A stretch of 64,000 nucleotides of DNA from Pseudomonas sp. HR96 (GTDB lineage: Bacteria > Pseudomonadota > Gammaproteobacteria > Pseudomonadales > Pseudomonadaceae): assembly GCF_034059295.1 (NCBI RefSeq), contig NZ_CP139141.1:4509001-4573000 (forward strand), written 5' to 3'. This document shows, piece by piece, positions 20,101 to 28,472 of the stretch; within the stretch, counting starts at the first letter, position 1, and the number at the start of each line of letters is the position of its first letter. Below the pieces are notes generated by a model, which did not search any database, was not told the origin of the DNA, and worked only from the letters and a program-made list of their open reading frames with translations. Position numbers and translations under genes: made by a program.

Positions 20101-23100
20101 CGCCGTTGGTCAGCGCCCGGTAGGCGGCCGACCCGGTGTTGAGCGTGTAGGTGTAGGTGCCGTTGGCGTTGAGCAGCAGCGTGCCATAGCTGCCGTTGAA
20201 GCTGCCGCTGGTGATCGGCCCGCTGCTGATGCGGTCGGCACCCTGGGTGTCGTTGCTCAGCACGTTGCCGGTGAGGGTCAGGTGACTGGCGTCGGCCGTG
20301 GTGCTGTTGCTGTCATTGACGGCGGTGGGCACGTCGTCGGTGACCTTGACCACGATGGTGCCGCTGGCCGTGGCACCGGCGCGGTCGGTGGCGTTGACCG
20401 CGAGGTTTTCGGTCAGCACGTTGGCGCCGTTGCCGGTCGGGTGCGCCTCGTTGGCCACCAGGGTGTAGGTGTAGGTGACCACGCCGTTGGAAGCGTTCAG
20501 GCCAGTGATGCGCAGGGTGTTGCCCGAGGCAGTGGTGATCGGCGCGCCATAGTTGACCAGGTTGCCGTTGCTCAACACGGTGACCCCGGCGATCGACAGG
20601 TTGGACAGCCCGGCACTGGTGTTGACGGTGAACGAGCCGCTCTTGGTCAGCGCGGTCGAATTGGGCGACGAGCCCAGCGCCAGGTTGGCCTCGTTAAGCG
20701 AAACATCGCCTGCACCGTTGCCGATGCCGCCGATGGTGATGGTGCTGGCCGGGCCGCCGACGTTGATCACCAGGTTGGCCGTGCTGGTGTCGCCGTCGGA
20801 GTCGTTGAGGGTGTAACGGAAGGTTTCGGTGCCGCGGCCATTGGCGCCCAGCGCGATGAAGTCGGCATCGCTGGTATTGAGGACGTAGCTGTAGGCGCCA
20901 CTGGCGCTGATCGTCAGGGTGCCGTAGGTGCCGCTGAAGGTCCCGGCGGTGATCGGGCCGTTGTTGCCGCTGATGGCAATGCGGTCGGCGCCCTGCACGT
21001 CGTTGGTCAACAGGTTGCCGGTCAGGGTCTGGTGGCTGGCATCGGCCGTGGTGCTGTTGCTGTCGTTGACCGCCGTCGGCACGTCGTCGGTGACCTTCAC
21101 CACGATACTGCTGCTGCCGGTGGCGCCGGCGCGGTCGCTGGCAACCACCGCGAGGTTCTCGGTCAGCACGTTGGCGCCGTTGCCGGCTGGATGCGCCTCG
21201 TTGCCGTTGAGCGTGTAGGTGTAGGTGACCACACCGTTCGAGGCGTTCAGGCCGGTGATGCGCAGGGTGTTGCCCGAGGCGGTGGTGATCGGCGCGCCGT
21301 AGTTGACCAGGTTGCCGTTGCTCAGCACCGTGACCCCGGCGATCGACAGGTTGAGCAGGCCGGCAGTGGTGGTCACGGTGAAGCTGCCGCCCTGGGTCAG
21401 CGCGGCGCTGTTGGGCGCCGAGCCGAGCGCCAGGTTGGCTTCGGTGATGGTGACGTCGCCCGCGCTGCTGCCGATGCCGGTAATGGGCAGGCTGGCACCG
21501 CTGCCGGTGACATTCAGGGTCAGGGTCGCGGTGCTGGTGTCGCCATCGGAGTCGCGCAGGGTGTAGGTGAAGGTTTCGCTGCCGGTGCGGTTGCCCAGGG
21601 CCACGTAGTCGGGGTCACTGGTGTTGAGGCTGTAGGTGTAGCTGCCGTTGGCGTTGAGCACCAAGCTGCCGTAGGTGCCGTTCAAGCTGACGGCGTTGAT
21701 CGGGCCGGTCGTGGTGCTGGTGGAAGCGATGCGGTCGGCGCCCTGCACGTCGTTGCTCAGCACGTTGCCAGTGAGGGTCACATGAGTGGCGTCGAGGTTG
21801 CTGGCGCCGGTGTCGTTGACCGCCCGTGGCACGTCGTCGACGACGTTGGCCACCAGGCTGCCGCTGCTGGTGTTGCCGAGGCTGTCGGTGGCCCGCACGG
21901 CAATGCTTTCACTGACGGTGTTGGCCCCGGCGGCCACCACGTTGGCGACGTTGCCGGTGAGCTGATAGTTGTAGGTGACCAGGCCCGTGGTGGCGTCCAG
22001 CCCGGTGACGGTGATGGTGTTGCCCAGCGAGGTGGTGATTGGCTGGTTGAGCGCGACCAGCACCCCGTTGTTGAGAATGGTCACGCCGCCGATCGACAGG
22101 CTGGAGAGCCCGGCGGTGGCGCTCACGGTGAAGGTGTGGGTCTGGGTCAGCGCGGCGGCATTGGGCGCCGAGCCCAGCGCCAGGTTGGCCTCGTTGACCG
22201 TGACGTCGCTGCTGCCGATGCCGGGAAGGCTGATGCTGCCGGCGCGCCCGGCCACCGTCAGGGTCAGGGTCGCGGTGCTGGTGTCGCCGTCCTTGTCGTT
22301 AAGCGTGTAGGTGAAGGTCTCGGTGCCCGAGCGGCTGCCCAAGGCGATGTAGTCCGGGTCGTTGGTGTTGAGGGTGTAGGTGTAGTCGCCGCTGCTGTTG
22401 AGCACCAGGCTGCCATAGACGCCGTTGAGGGTGGTGGCGGTGATCGGGCCGGTGCTGGTCCCCGTCGAGGCGATGCGGTCGGCGCCCTGGATGTCGTTGC
22501 TGAGCACGTTGCCGGTCAGGGTGGTGTGGGTGGCATCGAGGTTGCTCGCGCCGGTGTCGTTGACCGCCCGTGGCACGTCGTCGGTGACGTTGGCGACGAT
22601 GTTGCCGGTGGTCGACAGGCCGCCGCGGTCGGTGGCCACCACCTGCACGTTTTCACTGACCACGTTGGCGCCGGTCCCGGCGACGTTGTTGGCGGCGGCT
22701 AGGCGATAGCTGTAGGTCACCAGGCCACTGGTGGCATCGAGCCCGGTGACCGTGATGACGTTGCCAAGGCTGGTGGTAATCGGCTGGTTGAGCGCCACCA
22801 GCACGCCATTGGTGAGCACAGCCACGCCGCCCACCGACAGGCTGTTGAGCCCGGCCGAGGCATTCACGGTAAAGGTGTGGCTCTGGGTCAGGGCCGCCGC
22901 GTTGGGCGCCGAGCCCAGCGCCAAGTTGGCCTCGTTGACCGCGACGTCATTGCTGCCGATGCCGCTGATGGTGATGCTGCCACCGGTGCCGGCGATGTTC
23001 AGCACCAGGTTGGCGGTGCTGGTGTCGCCGTCGGAGTCGCGCAGGGTGTAGGTAAAGGTCTCGCTGCCGGCACGCCCGCCGAGCGCCACGTAGTCGGGGT

Positions 23101-26100
23101 CGCTGGTGTTGAGGAGGTAGGTGTAGCTGCCGTTGGCATTGAGCTGCAAGGTGCCGTAGGTGCCGTTCAAGTTGGCGGCGGTGACCGGCCCGGTGGTGGT
23201 GCCGGTGGAAGCGATGCGGTCGGCACCCTGGGTGTCGTTGGTCAGCACGTTGCCGGTCAGGGTCTGGTGCGTGGCGTCGGCCGCAGTGCCGTTGCTGTCG
23301 TTGACCGCCGTGGGCACGTCATCGGTGACGTGGGCGACGATGGTCGCGGTAGCCGTAGTGCCGCTGCTGTCGGTGGCCACCACGCTGATGTTCTCGCTGG
23401 CCGTGTTGGCCCCGGCCACTTGCGCGCTGGCGGTGTTGCTGGCCAGGCGATAGGTGTAGGTGACCAGGCCGTTGGTGGCGTCCAGCCCGGTGACCGTCAA
23501 CACCCCCAAGGCAGTGTTGATCGGCTGGTTGAGCCCGACCAGCACGCCATTGGTCATGATCGCCACGCCAGCGACGGACAGGCTGGCGAAGCCGTTGCTG
23601 GCAGTGACTACAAAGGTGTCGGTCTGAGTCAGCGCGGCGGCGTTGGGCGAGGAGCCCAGCGTCAGGTTGGCCTCGTTGACGGTGACGTCGCCGGAGCTCG
23701 AGCCGATGCCGCTGATCACCACCGAGCCGGGGGCGCCGGCGACGTTGATGGTCAGGGTCGCCTGGCTGGTGTCGCCGTCGGCGTCGTTGAGGGTGTAGGT
23801 GAAGGTTTCGCTGCCGGTGCGGCTGCCCAGGGCGACGTAGTCGGGGTCGTTGGTGTTGAGCGTGTAGATGTAGTTGCCGCTGCTGTTGAGCACCAGATTG
23901 CCGTAGGTGCCGGTCAGCGTGGCCGGGGTGATCGGCCCGCCGGACATGCGGTCGGCACCTTGCACGTCGTTGCTCAGCACGCTGCCGGTCACCGTCTGGT
24001 GCGAGGCGTCGGCGGTGGCGGTGTCGTTGACCGCCCGTGGCACATCGTCGGTGATGTTCACCGAGATCGACCCGGTGGCCGAGACATTGGCCTTGTCGGT
24101 GGCCGTGACGCTGATGGTTTCCGGCAGGCTGTTGGTACCGTTGCCGCTGGCATGGGTCTCGCTGCGGGCCAGGGTGTAGGAGTAGGAGACCACGCCGGTG
24201 GTGGCATTGAGCCCAGTGACCGTCAGGGTATTGCCCAGCGCCGTGGTGATCGGCTGGTTGACCGCCACCAGCACACCGTTGGTGAGCACCGCCACGCCGT
24301 TGATCGACAGGCTGTTGAGGCCGGCGCTGGCGGCGACGTTGAAGGTGCCGTTCTGGGTCAACGCGGCGCTGTTGGGCGCCGAGCCCAGCGCCAGGTTGGC
24401 CTCGTTCACCGTCAGCGGGTTGCCCACCGGGGTGATGCTGATGCTCGAGGTGGAGGTGCCGTTGGCCACGTTCAAGGTCAGGGTGGCGGTGCTGGTATCG
24501 CCGTCGGCGTCTCTGAGTGTGTAGGTGAAGGACTCGGTGCCCCGCCCGCCTGCTCCCAGAGTAATAAAGTCCGGGTCGCTGGGGGTGAGCGTGTAGGTGT
24601 AGCTGCCGTTGGCGTTCAAGGCCAGGGTGCCGTAGGTCCCGGTGAAGGTGCCGGCGGTGATCGGCCCGGTGCTGGTGCCCGTAGAGGCAATGCGGTCGGC
24701 GCCCTGGGTGTCGTTGGTCAGCACGTTGCCGGTCAGGGTCGGGCTGGCCGCCGTGGCGGCAGTGCTGTTGCTGTCGGCGACGGCGCGCGGCACGTCATCG
24801 GTGAGGTTGACGGTGATCGAGTTGCTCACTGCCGTGCCGTTGTTATCGATGGCCACCACCGACAGGCCCAGCGCCAGGTTGTTGGCCCCGCCGCCGCTGG
24901 CATGGGTTTCTGCGCCGTTGAGCTTGAACGAGTAGCTGACCACCCCGGTGCTCAGGTTGACCCCGGTGACGGTCAGGGTGTCGCCCAGCGCCGTGGTGAT
25001 CGGCTGGTTGACGCCGACGATGGCGCCGCCGCTGACGATGTCGGTGCCGTTGATCGACAGGTCCGACAGCCCGGCGGTGGCCGCCACGGTGAACGACGAG
25101 CTTTGCGTGAGGGCCGCTGCGCTGGGATTGGAACCCAGCGGCAGGTTCGCTTCGTTGACCGTCACGCTGGAGTTGCTGATGGTGATGCTGTCGGCGTTGT
25201 TGACCTGCACCGTAAGCGTCGCGCGGCTGCTGTCGCCGTCGGAGTCGGTGAGGATGTAGTTGAAGGTGTCGTTGCCGCTGCCGCCATTGCCCAGGGCGAT
25301 GAACGCCGGGGCGTTGGGGTTGACCGTGTAGGTGTAGGTGCCATCGGCGGCCAGCACCAGGGTGCCGTAGATGCCGGTAAAGGTGCCCGGAGTGACCGGG
25401 CCATTGGCGACCACGTCGGCGCCCTGGATATCGTTGTCCAGCACGCTGCCGAAGGCGGTCAGGGAGTTTTCGTCGACGCCGTCGGTGTTGACGTCGTTGA
25501 CCGCCGTGGGCAGGTCGTCGGTGATGTTGACCGTGATCGCGCCGGTGCCGGTGGAGCCGTTGCTGTCGCCGGCGACCACCGGGACGCTTTCCACCAGGTT
25601 GTTGGCGCCATTGCCGGTGGGGTGAGTCTCGTTGCTCTGCAGGGTGTAGGTGTAGCTGATGGCGCCGTTGGCGGAGTTCAGCCCGGTGATCGTGATCAGG
25701 TTGCCCAGGGCCGTGGTGATGGGCGTATTGAGGCCGGTCAGCACGCCGTTGGTCAGCACCGCGACGCCGGCGATCGACAGGTTGGTCAGGCCGTCGGGCG
25801 CGGAAATGGTGAAGCTGCCGCTGCGCGACAGGGCGCTGTCCAGCGGATTGGAGCCATCGGCCAGGTTGGCTTCGCTGACCGTACCGGCGGCGCTGGTGGG
25901 TACGCTGACCGGGTTGTCGACCACGGCCACGGCATTGGTGGTGGCGGTAAGCGGGTTGACGAACAGCGCGGCGGTGGCCACGGTGCCGGTCACGCCGGCG
26001 GTATCGAAGCCTACTGTGGGGGCCACGGCGCCGCCCACGGCGTCGAGCAGGACGAAACTGTGGCCCCCGCCGGCGCTGGTGCCGGTGGCTGCAGCCGGCG

Positions 26101-26464
26101 TGGTACCGGCGGCGGTGGGGTCGGCATCGACGGTCGGGTCCTGGCCGGCGGCGATGGCCGCCTGAATACGGTCCACATCGACCAGCGGCGAGGCGCTCGG
26201 CGCACTTAGTGCGGACGCCACCTCGACGTGGGGCACGGTGTTGGTGGCCAAGGTATCGGCAGACATATGCACCGTGCTGTCTCGGCCCAGAAGCATGTCC
26301 TGGCCGTTTTGCAGGTGCACGGCAACCGCCCCGCTATCTCCGGTTTCCAGCACATCGCCGGCATACAGCCGATCCCCATCGACAAGCGTTCTGCGCGTTC
26401 CGTCCGCAGCAATGGCAATTACGTTCCCGACTACCTTGCTCACTACGCCAATCAATTGGGCCAT
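17177..26464 (-). CDS. lapF: LapF-like giant RTX surface adhesin
   Basis: This 3095-residue biofilm adhesin begins MAQLIGVVSKVVGNVIAIA, the LapA/LapF N-terminal retention module. TAAG at residues 117-120 is a candidate cleavage site for a LapG-type protease. Ten repeats of about 245 residues follow (about 195-2640), each starting with an NEANL-type motif and containing DDVPRAVND, NVLSNDVQGADRI and FTYTLNDSDGDTST; these match T1SS-143/VCBS-like adhesin repeats. A non-repeated domain (about 2645-2840), two blocks of RTX nonapeptides (GGxGNDxL) and a C-terminal type I secretion domain follow. It is divergent from the type I exporter genes. P. putida KT2440 LapF is about twice as long, so the repeat number differs. 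ATG 26464 has gaggaga upstream. Confidence 0.85.
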   Translation of the reverse strand: MAQLIGVVSKVVGNVIAIAADGTRRTLVDGDRLYAGDVLETGDSGAVAVHLQNGQDMLLGRDSTVHMSADTLATNTVPHVEVASALSAPSASPLVDVDRIQAAIAAGQDPTVDADPTAAGTTPAAATGTSAGGGHSFVLLDAVGGAVAPTVGFDTAGVTGTVATAALFVNPLTATTNAVAVVDNPVSVPTSAAGTVSEANLADGSNPLDSALSRSGSFTISAPDGLTNLSIAGVAVLTNGVLTGLNTPITTALGNLITITGLNSANGAISYTYTLQSNETHPTGNGANNLVESVPVVAGDSNGSTGTGAITVNITDDLPTAVNDVNTDGVDENSLTAFGSVLDNDIQGADVVANGPVTPGTFTGIYGTLVLAADGTYTYTVNPNAPAFIALGNGGSGNDTFNYILTDSDGDSSRATLTVQVNNADSITISNSSVTVNEANLPLGSNPSAAALTQSSSFTVAATAGLSDLSINGTDIVSGGAIVGVNQPITTALGDTLTVTGVNLSTGVVSYSFKLNGAETHASGGGANNLALGLSVVAIDNNGTAVSNSITVNLTDDVPRAVADSNSTAATAASPTLTGNVLTNDTQGADRIASTGTSTGPITAGTFTGTYGTLALNANGSYTYTLTPSDPDFITLGAGGRGTESFTYTLRDADGDTSTATLTLNVANGTSTSSISITPVGNPLTVNEANLALGSAPNSAALTQNGTFNVAASAGLNSLSINGVAVLTNGVLVAVNQPITTALGNTLTVTGLNATTGVVSYSYTLARSETHASGNGTNSLPETISVTATDKANVSATGSISVNITDDVPRAVNDTATADASHQTVTGSVLSNDVQGADRMSGGPITPATLTGTYGNLVLNSSGNYIYTLNTNDPDYVALGSRTGSETFTYTLNDADGDTSQATLTINVAGAPGSVVISGIGSSSGDVTVNEANLTLGSSPNAAALTQTDTFVVTASNGFASLSVAGVAIMTNGVLVGLNQPINTALGVLTVTGLDATNGLVTYTYRLASNTASAQVAGANTASENISVVATDSSGTTATATIVAHVTDDVPTAVNDSNGTAADATHQTLTGNVLTNDTQGADRIASTGTTTGPVTAANLNGTYGTLQLNANGSYTYLLNTSDPDYVALGGRAGSETFTYTLRDSDGDTSTANLVLNIAGTGGSITISGIGSNDVAVNEANLALGSAPNAAALTQSHTFTVNASAGLNSLSVGGVAVLTNGVLVALNQPITTSLGNVITVTGLDATSGLVTYSYRLAAANNVAGTGANVVSENVQVVATDRGGLSTTGNIVANVTDDVPRAVNDTGASNLDATHTTLTGNVLSNDIQGADRIASTGTSTGPITATTLNGVYGSLVLNSSGDYTYTLNTNDPDYIALGSRSGTETFTYTLNDKDGDTSTATLTLTVAGRAGSISLPGIGSSDVTVNEANLALGSAPNAAALTQTHTFTVSATAGLSSLSIGGVTILNNGVLVALNQPITTSLGNTITVTGLDATTGLVTYNYQLTGNVANVVAAGANTVSESIAVRATDSLGNTSSGSLVANVVDDVPRAVNDTGASNLDATHVTLTGNVLSNDVQGADRIASTSTTTGPINAVSLNGTYGSLVLNANGSYTYSLNTSDPDYVALGNRTGSETFTYTLRDSDGDTSTATLTLNVTGSGASLPITGIGSSAGDVTITEANLALGSAPNSAALTQGGSFTVTTTAGLLNLSIAGVTVLSNGNLVNYGAPITTASGNTLRITGLNASNGVVTYTYTLNGNEAHPAGNGANVLTENLAVVASDRAGATGSSSIVVKVTDDVPTAVNDSNSTTADASHQTLTGNLLTNDVQGADRIAISGNNGPITAGTFSGTYGTLTISASGAYSYVLNTSDADFIALGANGRGTETFRYTLNDSDGDTSTANLVINVGGPASTITIGGIGNGAGDVSLNEANLALGSSPNSTALTKSGSFTVNTSAGLSNLSIAGVTVLSNGNLVNYGAPITTASGNTLRITGLNASNGVVTYTYTLVANEAHPTGNGANVLTENLAVNATDRAGATASGTIVVKVTDDVPTAVNDSNSTTADASHLTLTGNVLSNDTQGADRISSGPITSGSFNGSYGTLLLNANGTYTYTLNTGSAAYRALTNGAHGTETFTYTLKDSDGDTSTAVLSIDVGGASTSTIVIGGIGSNDVTVNEANLALGSAPNAAALTQSHSFTVNASAGLSSLSVGGVAILTNGVLVALNQPITTSLGNTITVTGLDATAGTVTYSYKLTGNTANAAVAGANTVTENIAVSATDSTGKSVVGSIVANVIDDVPRAVNDSNTTAADESHLTLTGNVLSNDVQGADRISAGPISAGTFTGTYGTLVLRADGSYTYTLNSNGSAFKSLLGGTSAAESFVYTLNDSDGDTSTATLNLNINNLNDPVTIGGLGGNSAQVTVFEANLANGSSPDSAGLTRTGTFTVTAPDGLSALTINGTALVSNGTLVGTLPAITGALGNTLTITGYNATTGVVSYSYHLNSNELQAAGASAINELFTVTAADRDGSTASSTLSVNIINDAPIAVNDVAGALVSATSQTVSGNVLSNDVLGADRVAGGPVVSGNFTGTYGNLVLNPDGTYTYTLNTNDADFKALASGQFATDNFTYTLRDADGDTSAARLQVQISGGAAPVVTVFRTLVVADDSGTASGTAVTQASNSSDFTASTLQTIAFTGAGTNLGESLRTLERADFTALSGGMAAALLVTGYLAATTAAGQVDQESFSVSLKQGETLTLDPSNSAQLGLQLVLADGSTQTLSADHAFTATQDGTYTLHVTNASTAGTAEDYSLGVTIGATTAIYSSDTATGTATDAHYAVAADTTTAATLTAASTGDHVLAGSDGNDVLTAGAGNDSLFGGKGDDLLIAGSGNDLLNGGDGNDTVSYQNATAGVHVSLAIAGQQNVMDGKYDTLVSIENLIGSSHDDVLIGNDKGNVLNGGLGNDTLIGGSGNDTLIGGMGNNTLTGGGGSDTFLWQQGNTGHDTVTDFKPGSNTLDLSQLLQGHSDANSLDDYLHFQVTGTGDNLMTTIQVSSSAAATPTQTIDLQGVNLAHQYGVAAGASGAVASNDAATIINGMLTDHSLKVDTV
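18530..25900 (-). repeat. Ten in-frame adhesin repeats of about 735-750 bp
   Basis: The motif coding for EANL recurs near 19210, 19940, 20685, 21435, 22185, 22930, 23665, 24400, 25150 and 25865. The spacing is 715-750 bases. Inner copies are highly similar in DNA, so copy number is likely to vary between strains and short-read assemblies may collapse it. Confidence 0.88.
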
Positions 26465-27089
26465 CTTGCCGTCTCCTCGGTCGTTGGTCTGTGGTTCGTG
26501 ACAGACCACGGGCGAACGAACAACGGCAGCACACTCCAGGTTCTACAGGCTTCCAGCGGCGACTCGTCTACCGGGGCTGTACGTCGCGCACAGCCCATGC
26601 AGACGCGCGATCCTTCGCACGTATCCTTGATCCAGCTTGGTAGCTGAAATGACAACAGTCGGAAATATCCAAGCTAAATCAGACATATCCTGACACTATC
26701 CCAACCAGCACATTGGCAAACGGAAGTTTCTTTTCAGAGGTGCCATTTTCTTGTCACAGCCAGGCTGGACTCGGGCCACGCCCCCGTTTACCGTCCCCTC
26801 AAGCGACTACTCCGTCCTTCGCTGCTCAGAAATTGAACTTTTCCAAAACCCGATAAACCATGGTATAGCTACACACCACGCGGGTTACGATGAAAACAAT
26901 GTGCTGAAAACCAGGCACCGCATAAGTTTTTTTTGGCATAAGTGTTATTCGAAAAGAATCTAAAACCGGATGGAACTTGTGGCCAAACTCATTGTTTAGC
27001 CATTGTCACAATTTTTACAATAAATTATCGCCATAAAATTGGCGGAAGCTTGACCAACATTGAAGAGAACATTCAGGGAGAAGTACCCA
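26465..27089. promoter_or_regulatory. Divergent lapF / lapHIJ control region
   Basis: This stretch of about 625 bases separates the adhesin from its exporter operon and is much more AT-rich than its flanks, especially 26860-27050. For the exporter, ttgttt (26992-26997) and tacaat (27016-27021) are 18 bases apart and resemble a weak sigma-70 promoter. A short inverted repeat cgcca/tggcg lies at 27029-27044. In P. putida lapF is known to depend on RpoS; I cannot identify that promoter here with confidence. No gene is supported in this gap. Confidence 0.45.
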
Positions 27090-28445
27090 ATGCGCGTTTT
27101 GACCCCGCTGTGCGGCGCGATGCTGATGTCGATGGCCTGCGCGAACGCCAACGCCATGTCCTTGGCTCAAGCGATCCAGTCCACTGTAGATAACCATCCG
27201 GAACTGCAATCGAGCATCAACAACCGTCTTTCGGCAGACGAAGACGCCAAGGCCGCGCGCGGCGGCTATCTGCCGAGCGTCGACCTGGTGGCCGGCTACG
27301 GTCGGGAAAAATCCGACAACCCGACCACCCGCTCGCTGGGCAACAACCACACCGAGACCCTGAACTACACCCAGTCCGAGCTGCGCCTGCGGCAGATGCT
27401 GTTCGACGGTTCGGCCACCACCAACGAGGTGGGCCGCACCACCTCTATCGTCAACTCGCGCGCGTACTACGTACAAGGCACCGCCCAGGACCTGGCCCTG
27501 CGTGCCGTGGAGGTCTACCTCGAAGTGCTCAAGCGCCGCGAGCTGCTGGACCTGGCCAAGAACAACCTGCAGGCGCACCTGCGGGTCAATGACCAGATCG
27601 GCCTGCGCAGCCAGCGCGGGGTCGGCAGCACCGCCGACGTCGATCAGTCGCGCGCTCGTCGCGCCTTGGCCGAAAACAACTTCTACACCGCCCAGGTCGA
27701 CCTCAACGACGCCGAAGCCAACTTCTTCAGCGCCACTGGGCGTATGCCCGACGAGCTGGAGCCCTTGGCCTCGATCAAGGGCGAAATGCCCACCGACCTG
27801 CAGACCGCCAAGCAGGTCATGCTGGAAAACAACCCGTACCTGAAGTCGGCCCAGGCCGACGTGCAGTCTGCCGAGAAGCAATACGACGAGGCCAAGTCGG
27901 CGTTCTACCCGACCGTGGCGGCCGAAGCCGCCGTGGGCGCGAACAACAACCTGTCGGGCGAGGAAGGCCGCAACAACGATTGGCGCGCCGGCGTGACCCT
28001 GAACTACAACCTCTACCACGGGGGTAGCGACAAGGCTCGCCTGCAGTCCAACGCGCACAAGATCAATCAGGCCATGGACATCCGCAACAACGCCCTGCGC
28101 CAGATCAACGAAAACATGTCGCTGGCCTGGAACGCGATGAACAACGCCCGGGTCCAAACGCCGTACGCTCGCGAATACGCCGAAACCACCACCCGTGTGC
28201 GCGCGGCCTATCAGGATCAATTCGGCCTTGGCCAACGTACCCTGCTCGACTTGCTCGACAGCGAAAACGAGCTGTACAACGCCGCCCGCAACTACGCCAC
28301 CCTGCGCTACACCGAGGAATACTCGATGTACCGCGTGCTGGCCAGCGAAGGCATTCTGTTCAGCAAAGTCAAAGTGGTCTTGCCGGCAGCTGCCGTCGCC
28401 CAGAACGACGTGAAGAGCGATGCGCACCTGCCCGAGATGAAGTAA
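27090..28445 (+). CDS. lapH: TolC-family outer-membrane channel of the adhesin exporter
   Basis: This 451-residue protein has an N-terminal signal peptide (MRVLTPLCGAMLMSMACANANA) and the TolC/LapE fold. There are two repeats of long coiled-coil helices, with SLAQAIQSTVDNHPELQSS at the start and the second repeat beginning near DLQTAKQVMLENNPYLKSAQ. It would form the outer-membrane duct of a type I secretion system. It is followed at 27 bases by the ABC transporter and membrane-fusion genes, an order matching the lapHIJ genes next to lapF in P. putida. ATG 27090 has gggagaa upstream and places the signal peptide at the N-terminus. Confidence 0.9.
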   Translation: MRVLTPLCGAMLMSMACANANAMSLAQAIQSTVDNHPELQSSINNRLSADEDAKAARGGYLPSVDLVAGYGREKSDNPTTRSLGNNHTETLNYTQSELRLRQMLFDGSATTNEVGRTTSIVNSRAYYVQGTAQDLALRAVEVYLEVLKRRELLDLAKNNLQAHLRVNDQIGLRSQRGVGSTADVDQSRARRALAENNFYTAQVDLNDAEANFFSATGRMPDELEPLASIKGEMPTDLQTAKQVMLENNPYLKSAQADVQSAEKQYDEAKSAFYPTVAAEAAVGANNNLSGEEGRNNDWRAGVTLNYNLYHGGSDKARLQSNAHKINQAMDIRNNALRQINENMSLAWNAMNNARVQTPYAREYAETTTRVRAAYQDQFGLGQRTLLDLLDSENELYNAARNYATLRYTEEYSMYRVLASEGILFSKVKVVLPAAAVAQNDVKSDAHLPEMK

Positions 28446-28472
28446 CCCCTCCCCGGACTGGAGTGATGCCTC

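Noticed and set aside
17930..26209. Very long plus-strand open frames (1590 and 1110 codons) opposite the adhesin
   Set aside because: They are antisense frames kept open by the GC-rich, periodic repeats of the adhesin. Their translations are low-complexity Gly/Val/Ala text with no start signals or domains.
26751..26963. 70-codon ORF in the lapF/lapH divergent gap
   Set aside because: No ribosome site, no family likeness, and it lies in an AT-rich control region.
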